A program made the translations under genes and the position numbers. From assembly GCF_002900965.1 (NCBI RefSeq), contig NZ_PJOM01000002.1, forward strand, positions 1,116,001 through 1,180,000: DNA of 64,000 nucleotides. Direction: 5' to 3'. Source of the stretch: Pseudotabrizicola formosa (GTDB lineage Bacteria > Pseudomonadota > Alphaproteobacteria > Rhodobacterales > Rhodobacteraceae). A model generated the notes under the pieces. That model made no database searches. It was not told where the DNA came from and saw only the letters and a list, made by a program, of their open reading frames with translations. This document shows, in pieces, positions 27,066-35,474 of this stretch (the stretch's first letter is position 1; the number at the start of each line of letters is the position of its first letter).

Positions 27066-27728
27066 TCAGAGGCCGAGGGCCGATTTGACCTGCGTGATCA
27101 CGCCGTCCAGCAGCGCCGGATTGGAGGCGGCGGCATCCACGGCCGAGGTCAGCGTGGTCTTGGTCGCGCCATCCAGCGACGAGCTGGCGATCAGGGCCTT
27201 GACCGCATCGGCATCAAAGTTTTCCGGATCAAGGGCAGCAGCCCCGGCGGTAGAGGCGCTGGTCGCGGCCTCTTCTGCGGCATCGGCTGCGGATTCGGCG
27301 GCCACATTGGCGGCATTTGCCGCATCGGTCGCCGTGTCGGTGGCAGCCTCACCCGCATCTTCGACCGCTTCGGCAGCGGCAGCGGCAGCGCCCTGGGCCG
27401 CTTCTGCGGCGGCAGCAGCGGCGGCTTCGGCAGCGGCGGCGGCCGCTTCAACCGCGTCCGTCACGGCGCTTTCGGCCTCTGCCGCAGCGGCGGCAGCTTC
27501 AGCCTCGGCGGCGGCGGTGGCAGCAGCGGCCTCTTCGGCGGCCGCAGCAGCGGCAGCTTCGGCTTCGGCGGCGGCGGCAGCCGCAGCCTCTTCGGCCGCC
27601 TGCGCTTCGGCGGCAGCAGCGGCAGCGGCCTGTTCAGCCGCCTGTTGTGCCGGCACATAGCTGAACTGGTAATATCCGCCCGCGGCCAGCAGAATGACAA
27701 CGGCACCAATGATTACAGTCTTGTTCAT
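27066..27728 (-). CDS. Membrane-anchored alanine/glutamate-rich stalk protein
   Basis: A 220-residue protein of three parts. Residues 1-24 form an uncleaved-looking hydrophobic anchor ([20 protein letters not shown]). Residues about 28-165 are almost pure Ala/Glu repeats (units like [11 protein letters not shown]), predicted to be one long helix or coiled coil. Residues 165-220 form a small compact C-terminal domain ([32 protein letters not shown]). The likely location is the inner membrane with the stalk in the periplasm. The start at 27728 has GGAG eight bases upstream. I do not recognise a family; a similar low-complexity region occurs in the OmpA-type protein at 30708-32906. Confidence 0.75.
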   Translation of the reverse strand: MNKTVIIGAVVILLAAGGYYQFSYVPAQQAAEQAAAAAAAEAQAAEEAAAAAAAEAEAAAAAAAEEAAAATAAAEAEAAAAAAEAESAVTDAVEAAAAAAEAAAAAAAEAAQGAAAAAAEAVEDAGEAATDTATDAANAANVAAESAADAAEEAATSASTAGAAALDPENFDADAVKALIASSSLDGATKTTLTSAVDAAASNPALLDGVITQVKSALGL

Positions 27729-27950
27729 CTTCCATACTCCCATATCCGGGTGTCCCGCCCGGTTGCACGGCCCATATGGCAGCTGAACACCGGGTTGAAA
27801 AGACGCGCGCCGCGCTGCGCCAAGGATTTGGCCGGGCCTGGCCGCTTTTCTGCATGTCTTGGGAACAAAATCGCGGTGAATCACATTGAACCCAAGGCGC
27901 AGGGCGTTTATCTTGCCTGCGCTTGTGTAAACCACCAAAGGACGAAAACC

Positions 27951-28490
27951 ATAGCCCGCAGACCCCACAACGCCCCGCCGCAACGTGACACCGGCCCGCG
28001 TATCAATGATCGCATCCGCAGCCCGGAAATCCGCCTGATCGGGGCGGATGGCGAAAATGTCGGCGTCGTGACGCCCGCCCGCGCCATGGCGATGGCCGAA
28101 GAGGCCGGTCTTGATCTGGTCGAGATCAGCCCGAATGCCGAGCCGCCGGTCTGCAAGATCATGGATTTCGGCAAGTTCAAGTATGAGACGCAGAAGCGCG
28201 AGGCGGAAGCCCGCAAGAAGCAGCACATCATCGAGATCAAGGAAATCAAGTTCCGCCCCGGAACGGATACCCATGACTATGACGTGAAGATGCGCTCTGT
28301 CCTCAAGTTCCTGAGTGAGGGCGACAAAGTCAAGGTCACCCTGCGCTTTCGGGGCCGCGAAATGGCGCACCAGAACCTTGGGATGGAACTGCTCAACCGT
28401 GTGGCGGCCGATGTCGGCGACAATGGCAAAGTGGAATCGATGCCCCGGCTGGAAGGCCGGCAGATGGTGATGATGATCGGTCCCAAATAA
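27951..28490 (+). CDS. infC: Translation initiation factor IF-3 (ATA start)
   Basis: IF-3 binds the 30S subunit and proofreads the initiator tRNA-start codon pair. The 179-residue product contains [26 protein letters not shown] (N-domain), [15 protein letters not shown] (linker) and the C-domain [28 protein letters not shown]. No ATG or GTG exists in frame near the expected start. An ATA at 27951 follows AAAGGA with an eight-base spacing and gives the usual [18 protein letters not shown] beginning. A rare start codon on infC is the known basis of autoregulation in other bacteria. A strong terminator follows at 28527-28551. Confidence 0.93.
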   Translation: MARRPHNAPPQRDTGPRINDRIRSPEIRLIGADGENVGVVTPARAMAMAEEAGLDLVEISPNAEPPVCKIMDFGKFKYETQKREAEARKKQHIIEIKEIKFRPGTDTHDYDVKMRSVLKFLSEGDKVKVTLRFRGREMAHQNLGMELLNRVAADVGDNGKVESMPRLEGRQMVMMIGPK

Positions 28491-28526
28491 GGGCCCTGAT
28501 GGTCACAGACCCTGCAAAGCAGAGCG

Positions 28527-28551
28527 CGGGGGCCAGTCTGGCCCCCGTTTT
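28527..28551 (+). terminator. Factor-independent terminator after infC
   Basis: CGGGGGCC (28527-28534), loop AGTCT, GGCCCCCG (28540-28547), then TTTT. The hairpin lies 37 bases after the infC stop and touches the stop of the opposite-strand gene. Confidence 0.85.
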
Positions 28552-29561
28552 CATGCCCGGAGGCGCGGTTCGCGCAGTTGCGGGCGGATCGGGATCTCCT
28601 TGAGCAGCCCCCCCACGCCCATGGCGGCAATGTCGTCATTCCCAAGCGCCAGCCCGCAGGCCAGCCGCTCCAGCACCCAATCGGCCCCGTTCAGCGCCGG
28701 GCTGCGCGCACAGCCCGGCAGGCCGATCACCGGGCGCGCGCCAAGGTGCCCATGGAACAGCAGATTGCCCGGGTCCACCGGCATGCCGAAACGAGCCACC
28801 TGCCCCCCGGCGCGGCGCAAGGCTTGCGGCGCGGTGTCAAACAGGTCTGACGTGGCCGATCCGGTCAGGATCAGCACCAGCGCCCCGGGTATGCGGCCCA
28901 GGGCATCGGCAAGTGCCGCCTCGTCATGCGCCACCACCTCACAGCCCGCCAGGCGCATGCCCAAGGCAGCCAACCGCGCCTCTACCGCGACGCGCCCCTT
29001 GGCTGCCAGCTTGGGCGGCAGGCCGGGCACCTCGGTCAGGATCAGCCCGGCATCGGGCAGCACCACCGGATGCACCTTCACCGCCGCGCGCCCCAGATCA
29101 CAGGCCCGCAAAAGCAGCGCCTCTGGCACGCTGTAGCTGATGATCTTGACCGTCCCCACCAAGGTGCCCGCCTCTACCCGGGTCAAGGGGGCCAGCGTGG
29201 CCAGCGTGATCGACGGGTCCACCCGGTTCAGCGCATGGATCGCCGCCGTATCAAGGCCCACCACCCCGGGCCCAAGCGCATTCAGGTTGACCCGCCCGGT
29301 AAAGGCGGTGGTCAGCGTCAGCCCTGCCGCCGCAGGATCAGGCGCAAGCGCCTGTGCCAGCAGCGTCGCGGCGCGATCTTCATCCACGTCACCGGGTTCC
29401 AGCCGTGCCACTGTCACCCGGGTCACCCCGGCCACGCGCAACTGCGCAAGCTCGCCCGCGCCCAGCACCACGCCCTTGCGCAGCCGCGCCGCGCCCTCCA
29501 GCACCGAATGCGCCAGCACCGCCCCCTCGGCCTGCTCCAGCGGCACTTCGGCAAAGATCAC
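28551..29561 (-). CDS. Molybdopterin-binding (MoCF/MoeA-like) protein
   Basis: A 336-residue cytoplasmic protein with a C-terminal MoCF-type domain (LVLILTGSATSDLFDTAPQAL, PVIGLPGCARSPALNG) similar to the molybdopterin-binding part of MoeA/CinA proteins. The N-terminal part begins FAEVPLEQAEGAVLAHS, as in MoeA-like proteins. The GTG start at 29561 overlaps the XdhC stop by four bases (GTGA), which fixes it and couples translation. Together with XdhC it probably inserts or tailors the molybdenum cofactor for a xanthine dehydrogenase/CO dehydrogenase-type enzyme; that enzyme is not in the window. Confidence 0.8.
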   Translation of the reverse strand: MIFAEVPLEQAEGAVLAHSVLEGAARLRKGVVLGAGELAQLRVAGVTRVTVARLEPGDVDEDRAATLLAQALAPDPAAAGLTLTTAFTGRVNLNALGPGVVGLDTAAIHALNRVDPSITLATLAPLTRVEAGTLVGTVKIISYSVPEALLLRACDLGRAAVKVHPVVLPDAGLILTEVPGLPPKLAAKGRVAVEARLAALGMRLAGCEVVAHDEAALADALGRIPGALVLILTGSATSDLFDTAPQALRRAGGQVARFGMPVDPGNLLFHGHLGARPVIGLPGCARSPALNGADWVLERLACGLALGNDDIAAMGVGGLLKEIPIRPQLREPRLRA

Positions 29562-30550
29562 GGCAGGCTCCGCAAGACCTGGGTAATCTGCGCCAGGATC
29601 GAGACCGCAATTTCTGCCGGCGTCTTTGCCCCGATGGCCAGCCCCACCGGCGCGTGAAGGCGCGCGATCTGCGCCTCCGTCACCCCCGCGGCCCGCAACC
29701 GCTCCAACCGTTTGGCATGGGTGCGGGTGGACCCAAGACAGCCCAGATAGAAACACGGACTTTGCAGGGCGGCCATGATTGCTGGATCGTCCAGCTTGGC
29801 ATCATGGGTCAGCGTCACCACCGCCGTGCGCGCATCGGGGGCAAGTGCTGCCATCGCCTCATCCGGCCAGTCTTCGGAAATCACCTCGCCCGGAAACCGC
29901 TCGGCACTGCCAAAGGCGGCGCGCGGGTCGATCAGGACCGGAGCATAGCCACAAGCGCGCGCCATGGTCAGCAGCGGCTGCGCGATATGCACCGCCCCCA
30001 CCACGATCAGCCGCAGACCGGGGTTGTGCACCGCGACAAAGCGCCCATCCTCCTCCAACCCCGATTTGTCCGAGCGCAGCCGCGCGTCCACTGCCGCGTC
30101 CTGCCCCACCGCCACCAGACACCGCGCCCAGCTGTCCAGCGCGACCGTATAGCCCAGCGGCTGCCGCGCGGCCCGCGCTGCGACCAATGCTTCCAGCATC
30201 TCGGGCGGCAGGCGGTTGCCACCTTTTCCCACCGGTTCCACCAGCACGCGGATGGTGCCGCCGCACGCCAGCCCCACCGCAAAGGCACTGTCATCGCTGA
30301 CCCCGAAGGTCATCAGGCGCGGCACACCATCGGCCATCGCCTCCAGCGCTTCGGCCACCACAGCGCCCTCGACGCAGCCCCCCGACACCGACCCCATGAT
30401 CTGGCCCGCCCCCGACACCGCGAGCTGACTGCCCGCCTGCCGCGGTGCCGATCCCCATGTCTCGACCACCGTGGCCAGCGCGGCACCGAGCCCGTCGCGG
30501 TGCCAGCCCAGCGCGGTTTCGGGGATATGGTCGTGGTCGGCAGCGATCAT
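29558..30550 (-). CDS. XdhC/CoxI-family molybdenum-cofactor insertion protein
   Basis: XdhC proteins bind molybdenum cofactor, protect it and hand it to molybdenum hydroxylases. The 330-residue product has the XdhC_CoxI N-terminal domain (ATVVETWGSAPRQAGSQLAV, GSVSGGCVEGAVV) and the C-terminal XdhC Rossmann domain (LRLIVVGAVHIAQPL, FYLGCLGSTRTHAKRLERL). The Rossmann motif is VGAVHIA, a normal variant. ATG at 30550 has GAGGA four to eight bases upstream. It is the first gene of a two-gene unit with the MoCF protein and lies on the same strand as MoxR and VWA genes of the CoxD/CoxE type. Confidence 0.9.
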   Translation of the reverse strand: MIAADHDHIPETALGWHRDGLGAALATVVETWGSAPRQAGSQLAVSGAGQIMGSVSGGCVEGAVVAEALEAMADGVPRLMTFGVSDDSAFAVGLACGGTIRVLVEPVGKGGNRLPPEMLEALVAARAARQPLGYTVALDSWARCLVAVGQDAAVDARLRSDKSGLEEDGRFVAVHNPGLRLIVVGAVHIAQPLLTMARACGYAPVLIDPRAAFGSAERFPGEVISEDWPDEAMAALAPDARTAVVTLTHDAKLDDPAIMAALQSPCFYLGCLGSTRTHAKRLERLRAAGVTEAQIARLHAPVGLAIGAKTPAEIAVSILAQITQVLRSLP

Positions 30551-30647
30551 GTCTTCCTCGGTTCGGCAGGCCGGGTGTGGCCATACTCGCAGTATGGGCG
30601 ATACCGGTCAGCCATGCCATTGGCAAAAAGTGCCGCAAGCCAAAGGC

Positions 30648-30681
30648 AAACGCCGCAGGGGAGTTTCCCTGCGGCGTTTTT
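30648..30681. terminator. Hairpin terminator after the OmpA-type gene
   Basis: Perfect 13-bp arms, AAACGCCGCAGGG (30648-30660) and CCCTGCGGCGTTT (30667-30679), enclose a six-base loop. The hairpin lies just past the OmpA-type gene stop (minus strand). The plus strand carries the longer T run, so it may work both ways. Confidence 0.75.
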
Positions 30682-30707
30682 CGTGTGTGTCAGGCGGTCT
30701 CAGCCGG

Positions 30708-32906
30708 TCAGCGCAAGGACGCAGACCGCATCAACGGTGTGATCACCCGCACCGCCGCCCGCCGGTTGCGGACCTCATCGGCCTGGGTGTCAATGCGCAA
30801 CTCGGTTTCCCCATAGCCCTGCACCACCATGTTTTCCGGCGGAATGTCGTAATACTCGGTCAGGGCCAAAGCCACGGATTCCGCGCGCCGGTCAGACAGC
30901 GTCAGGTTATAGGATGCCGAGCCGACCGCATCGGTATGCCCCTCGATCAGGAACACCTCGCCGGGATTGTCGCGCAGGATGTCATCCATGATGCGCCCGA
31001 TCGAGGCCAGCTTGCGAGCCTCGCTTGGCCGGATCACCGCAGAGCCGGAGGCAAAGGTGATGTTGTCCACGTCGATGGTCGCGGCAAGGTCGCGCACCTG
31101 CGGGATCTCGCGGATCTGACGCAGGCTGAAGGTGCGGCCAATGGCGCGCGCCTCATCCCGGGCAAGGGCTGCTTTCAGCGCGGCATTGCTGTCATTGGTC
31201 GAAATCGTCACCCGGTCCGGCCGCGGGCGTGGCAGGGTCGAGACATCGATCCGTTCTTCGCGCACCAGATCGTCAATCAGCACGATCTCATTGCCACGGC
31301 TGTCATAGGTCGCCCGGCGCAGCACCCGGCCCGAGGCATCGCGGATGGTCACCACCTGGGCACCGTCATCGCGGTTCACGGTGGTGCGGGTCGATCCATC
31401 GGTGAAGGTCTCGGTCTGCACGGTCGATCCGGGGCGGCGCAGCAGGGTGTCGTCATCCTTGTACACCTGGAAGTTACCCTGTGGATCGCGCACCACAACT
31501 CGGTCGCCGGTGTTCTCCACCACCTCGCGCCCATCGTTCAGCACGGCACCCACCACAAGGGCACCCAGCGCCAGCAGGCCGACCTTTTCCAAGTTCGACA
31601 GGCCCGAGCGCTGATTGTCCCCCACGGCGGTGGGTGCTGCGGCAAATTCCTGCGCCGAAGACCGGGCATCGGCCTCGGTCACGGTAGTGGTGGTGACGCT
31701 CTCTGGCTCCGGCTGGTCCGCCGGGGCCTCTGCCGGGGCGGTGCCATCGGCTGTGGTGCCTGCGATCAGCCCGGCTGCAGCGGCGGCGGCAATGCCAGTT
31801 ACCGTGTCGCTGCTGTCCGGTTCCGCATCGCTCGCAGCAGGGGCGGCAAGCAGATTCAGCAGGGTCTGGTTTTCCTCCTCGGTGACGACCGGTGCCTCTA
31901 CCGGCTCGGCCTCGGCAAGCGCCTGTGCTTCGCGCTCGGCAGCGGCTGCGGCGGCAGCCTCAGCCTCGATGGCGGCCTGCTCGGCGGCTATGGCATCCTG
32001 CTCGGCCAGCGCGGCGTCCTCAGCGGTCTCTGCCTCGGACGGAACTTCAGCCGTGGCCTCAGCCTCCGTGGTCGCCTCGGGCTCCACCGGCGCGGCGGCC
32101 TCGGCGGCCTCTGCCTCGGACGGCGCGTCAGCCGGGGCTTCGGACTCGGCGGTGGCTCCGGCGCCAGCCTCGGGTTCGACGGGCAGTTCTGCATCTGCCG
32201 CAGCTTCGGGCGCAGCATCAGCCTCTGCCTCTTCTTCCGCAGCGACCTCGGCCTCGGCTGCGGGCTCTGCGTCAGACGCGACCTCTGCCTCTGCCTCAGC
32301 CGCCGCCGCCTCTTCTGCCGCCAGCGCCTGTTCCAGCGCCAGAGCCTCGGCCGCCGCCGCGTCTTCTGCTGCGGCAGCCGTTGCGGCCTCGTCAAGCGCT
32401 GCAGCCTCCGCCGCTGCCAAAGCTTCCGCTTCTGCCGCCGCAGCCTCTGCTGCCTCCACTTCTGCCGCCGCAGCCTCTGCTTCTGCGTCTGCCGTTGCCG
32501 CAGCTTCGGCCTCAGCGGCCGCTTCTGCCTCAGCCGCAGCCTCCGCTTCTGCCGCTCCTGCTTCTGCCGCAGCCGCAGCCTCCGCTTCTGCCGCACCTGC
32601 GGCTTCCGCCTCTGCCGCTGCAGCCTCTTCTGCCGCCAGCGCTTCGGCAAGGGCCGCTTCCTCGGCTGCCGCCACTTCGGCGATCAGCTGGTCAGCATTG
32701 CCGGCCACAACCTGTTCGGTGATCAGCGCGACGTCGCAGGTCTGACCGGCAGCCACCGAGCACAAGAGCGCGCCGTCCTCGGCCAGGACCGAGCCATCCT
32801 CGGCCACCGTCAGGTTGGCGCTGATGTCCTGCGCCATCAACGGCCAGGGATGAATGGGGGTCAGGGCGAGCGACAGAACCGCAGTGGTGGAGAGCAAACG
32901 TTTCAT
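30708..32906 (-). CDS. OmpA-family protein with large Ala/Glu-rich region
   Basis: A 732-residue envelope protein with four parts. A signal peptide ends at about 25 (PLMAQ). Residues about 72-335 are Ala/Glu-dominated low complexity (units such as [12 protein letters not shown]). Residues 340-600 form a middle part with one hydrophobic stretch (EKVGLLALGALVVGAVLND) and a beta-rich segment (DRVVVRDPQGNFQVYKDDDTLLRR). The C-terminal OmpA peptidoglycan-binding domain (about 612-720) has ITFASGSAVIRPSEARKL, LIEGHTDAVGSASYN and LSDRRAESVALALTEYYDI. The start at 32906 has AAGGAAG. The C-terminus would hold peptidoglycan; the Ala/Glu region could span the periplasm or form a stalk. It sits between the VWA and XdhC genes. 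Confidence 0.85.
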   Translation of the reverse strand: MKRLLSTTAVLSLALTPIHPWPLMAQDISANLTVAEDGSVLAEDGALLCSVAAGQTCDVALITEQVVAGNADQLIAEVAAAEEAALAEALAAEEAAAAEAEAAGAAEAEAAAAAEAGAAEAEAAAEAEAAAEAEAAATADAEAEAAAAEVEAAEAAAAEAEALAAAEAAALDEAATAAAAEDAAAAEALALEQALAAEEAAAAEAEAEVASDAEPAAEAEVAAEEEAEADAAPEAAADAELPVEPEAGAGATAESEAPADAPSEAEAAEAAAPVEPEATTEAEATAEVPSEAETAEDAALAEQDAIAAEQAAIEAEAAAAAAAEREAQALAEAEPVEAPVVTEEENQTLLNLLAAPAASDAEPDSSDTVTGIAAAAAAGLIAGTTADGTAPAEAPADQPEPESVTTTTVTEADARSSAQEFAAAPTAVGDNQRSGLSNLEKVGLLALGALVVGAVLNDGREVVENTGDRVVVRDPQGNFQVYKDDDTLLRRPGSTVQTETFTDGSTRTTVNRDDGAQVVTIRDASGRVLRRATYDSRGNEIVLIDDLVREERIDVSTLPRPRPDRVTISTNDSNAALKAALARDEARAIGRTFSLRQIREIPQVRDLAATIDVDNITFASGSAVIRPSEARKLASIGRIMDDILRDNPGEVFLIEGHTDAVGSASYNLTLSDRRAESVALALTEYYDIPPENMVVQGYGETELRIDTQADEVRNRRAAVRVITPLMRSASLR

Positions 32907-33066
32907 GGTCTTCCTTTCGCATGGGATCGGCCCGGTCGCCTGATGCGATTCGGGCCGCCGTTGAGCAGGGGCAATTCCTAGGGTGAAGCGCAGTGCTATG
33001 CGATATCGGCCCCGGGTTTTGGCATAACACCTGTCAACTCTGCGCCTGTAACGCGCAGCCTGTGCC

Positions 33067-34338
33067 TCAGGTTCCCGACAACAGCCGCAGCAGCCGCGTC
33101 TTCTCGCCGTCCGCGCCGCCGGCACCGCCGCCAGCGCCGGAAATCACCGCGCCCAAGCCCTCCAGCGAGGCCACCGAATGCCCAGCGCGGAACACATCGC
33201 AATGCGGCAGCATCGCCCGGATGCCTTGGGCCTTCGGCGCAAAACCTTCCCAGCGCAACAGCGGGTTCAGCCAGATCAGACGGCGGCAGGACAGGTGCAA
33301 CCGCTCCATCGCCGTGGCCAGCTGCCCGCTGTCGTCGCGGTCCAGCCCATCGGTGATCAGCAAGACCACCGCGCCCTGCCCCAGCACCCGCCGCGACCAG
33401 TCGCGGTTGAAGGCGGCAAGGCTGGCCCCGATCCGCGTGCCGCCCGACCAGTCCTGCGCCTCGGCCCCCGCCGCCCGCAGCGCGGCATCAACATCGCGGG
33501 CCTTCAGGTGGCGGGTGATGTTGGTCAGCCGCGTGCCAAAGGTAAAGCCATGGACCTGCGCCCAGCCCTGCCCCTGCCGGTTCGCCACCGCATGCACGAA
33601 ATGCAGCGCCATCCGGCTGTACTGGCTCATCGAGCCGGAAATATCGCACAGCACCACCAGGTTCGGCCAGCGCAGGCGCGGGGCCCGCATCGCCAGCTGC
33701 GTGATCTCGCCGCCCTGGCGCAGGCTGGCGCGCAAGGTGCGGCGCAGATCGACCTGTGCCCCACCCGCCGATGCCCGGCTGCGCCGCGTGATCAGCGGCT
33801 TGACCGGCAGCGACAGCCGCGCCAGCATGGCCTTGGCCTGTGCCATATCTTCCACCGACATCTGTTCGAAATCGAGCGTCTTGAGCCGTTCTTCCTGGCT
33901 CATGCTGGCCGAGGCGTCGATATCGATCCGGTCTTCTGAGGGATCAGCCGGCGCGGGCATGTCCCGCTCTACCCCATCGAGCAGCGCCTGCGCCGCCCGC
34001 TGCTCCGCAGCCTGCGCCGGGCGGTCCTCCTGCAGACCGCGGATCGAGGGCAAGAGCAGGCTCATCATATGGTCAAGATACTTCGGATCGCGCCAGAACA
34101 GCCGGAACACCTGTTCGAACACCACCCGCTCTTCGGGACGGCTGACAAAACAGGCCTGCAAGGTCCAGTAGAAATCAGCGCGTTCGGTAAAGCCGGCCAC
34201 CTCCACCGCGCGGATGGCCTCCAGCACCCGGCCCGGCCCGATCGGCAACCCGGCCTTGCGCAGGGCCCGGGCAAAATGGGTGATGTTCTGAGCCAGTTGG
34301 CCGTTTTCGGGCAGGGTCAGCGGAGCGTAGGGGGCCAT
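33067..34338 (-). CDS. VWA-domain protein of the CoxE family
   Basis: A 423-residue cytoplasmic protein with a CoxE-type N-terminal region and a C-terminal von Willebrand A domain. The metal-ion-dependent adhesion site is intact: DISGSMS (DxSxS), the later threonine in SGGTRIG, and an aspartate in LLITDGLDRDD. With the MoxR-type ATPase upstream it forms the AAA-VWA chaperone pair that in CO dehydrogenase clusters (CoxD/CoxE) assembles the metal active site. The start at 34338 gives MAPYAPLTLPENGQ. A copy of the repeated 3' element and a G-rich hairpin separate it from the MoxR stop. Confidence 0.88.
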   Translation of the reverse strand: MAPYAPLTLPENGQLAQNITHFARALRKAGLPIGPGRVLEAIRAVEVAGFTERADFYWTLQACFVSRPEERVVFEQVFRLFWRDPKYLDHMMSLLLPSIRGLQEDRPAQAAEQRAAQALLDGVERDMPAPADPSEDRIDIDASASMSQEERLKTLDFEQMSVEDMAQAKAMLARLSLPVKPLITRRSRASAGGAQVDLRRTLRASLRQGGEITQLAMRAPRLRWPNLVVLCDISGSMSQYSRMALHFVHAVANRQGQGWAQVHGFTFGTRLTNITRHLKARDVDAALRAAGAEAQDWSGGTRIGASLAAFNRDWSRRVLGQGAVVLLITDGLDRDDSGQLATAMERLHLSCRRLIWLNPLLRWEGFAPKAQGIRAMLPHCDVFRAGHSVASLEGLGAVISGAGGGAGGADGEKTRLLRLLSGT

Positions 34339-34348
34339 GGCTGCGACC

Positions 34349-34401
34349 GGGGGGTTTCACACCCCCCGGACCCCCCGTGGGATATTTAAGAACAGATAAT
34401 G
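34349..34401 (-). repeat. 3'-UTR element copy 2 with G-rich hairpin
   Basis: On the minus strand, 24 bases past the MoxR-type stop (34425), the element reads CATTATCTGTT, CTT, AAATATCC, ACGGGGGG. It is followed by a hairpin of six GC pairs (GGGGGG at 34349-34354, CCCCCC at 34362-34367 on the plus strand). Its core matches copy 1 exactly over 21 bases. Confidence 0.8.
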
Positions 34402-34424
34402 GGCAAAAGACGGGCTTATGCTCC

Positions 34425-35327
34425 TCATGCCGGCGCAAGCTCCTTGCGCACCTGGTCGAGCAGGCGCTTGGCTTCGGAGCCTTGGATCTTCTGGATGTCG
34501 TCCTGATATTTCAGGATCGCGCCGAGCGTGTCGGCAATCACTTCGGGCGACAGCGCGATCACATCCAGCGCCAGCAGGCATTTGGCCCAGTCGATGGTTT
34601 CGGCCACGCCGGGTTTCTTGAACAGATCTTCGCGTCGCAGGCGCTGGACAAAGCCCACGATCTCGCGGCTCAGCGCGTCTTGCGCCTCTGGCGCGCGGGC
34701 CTGCAGGATCTGCATCTCGCGGTCGAAGGCGGGATAGTCCACCCAGTGATAGAGACAGCGGCGTTTGAGCGCGTCATGCACCTCGCGTGTGCGGTTCGAT
34801 GTCAGGATCACGATGGGCGGCTCTGGTGCGCGGATGGTCCCAATCTCGGGGATCGTCACCTGTGCCTCGGACAGGGCCTCCAGCAAGAACGCCTCGAACG
34901 GCGCATCGGTGCGGTCGATCTCGTCGATCAGCAAGACCGGTGCGCCACCCGGTTGCGGGCGCATCGCCGCCAGCAGCGGGCGTTCGATCAGGAAGTCTTG
35001 GCTGAACAGATCCGCCCGTGCGGGGCTGGTGCCCGTGGCCTCGGCAGCGCGGATCGCCACCATCTGCGCGGCAAAATTCCATTCTGCCACCGCCGAGGCC
35101 TGATCAAGCCCCTCGTAGCATTGCAGCCGGATCAACCGCCGCCCCAGGGCCCTGGCCAATGTCTTGGCAATCTCGGTCTTGCCGACCCCGGCCTCGCCTT
35201 CCAGAAACAGCGGCCGTCCCAGTTTCAGCGACAAGAACACCACCGTCGCCAGCGCGCGGCTGGCGACATAACTCTGGCTGGACAGCATGGCCTCTGTCGC
35301 ATCGATCGTGGCCGGAACGGCTGTCAC
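34425..35327 (-). CDS. MoxR-family AAA+ ATPase (CoxD-like)
   Basis: A 300-residue AAA+ ATPase with Walker A GEAGVGKTE near residue 46, Walker B VLLIDEIDRTD near 135, sensor 1 in ILTSNRT and an arginine finger region in LKRRCLYHWVDYP. It is predicted to remodel a metalloprotein together with the VWA protein encoded next. The GTG at 35327 has a strong GGAGGA site six to seven bases upstream, whereas a longer frame from 35381 lacks one. It is the first gene of the MoxR-VWA series on this strand. Confidence 0.9.
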   Translation of the reverse strand: MTAVPATIDATEAMLSSQSYVASRALATVVFLSLKLGRPLFLEGEAGVGKTEIAKTLARALGRRLIRLQCYEGLDQASAVAEWNFAAQMVAIRAAEATGTSPARADLFSQDFLIERPLLAAMRPQPGGAPVLLIDEIDRTDAPFEAFLLEALSEAQVTIPEIGTIRAPEPPIVILTSNRTREVHDALKRRCLYHWVDYPAFDREMQILQARAPEAQDALSREIVGFVQRLRREDLFKKPGVAETIDWAKCLLALDVIALSPEVIADTLGAILKYQDDIQKIQGSEAKRLLDQVRKELAPA

Positions 35328-35474
35328 ACGGCATCCTCCCTTGGGTTGCGACATGCTGGGCAGAACCCCTGGCGGGGTCAAGCAGGCACGTGCAGGGCTA
35401 CGACCAAGGCAGTAGTCTGCGCTCGGACTGCTGCCTGTGTCCCATGCGCCTCGCGCGACGTGCGCCCGCAGCCC

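Noticed and set aside
27016-27660. Long plus-strand open frame rich in alanine and serine opposite the Ala/Glu gene
   Set aside because: It is the mirror of the low-complexity gene on the minus strand, overlaps the terminator at 27020-27048, and lacks a ribosome-binding site.
31615-32745. 376-residue Ser/Ala frame on the plus strand
   Set aside because: Antisense shadow of the Ala/Glu tract of the OmpA-type gene; the GCN-type codons read as serine/alanine on the other strand.
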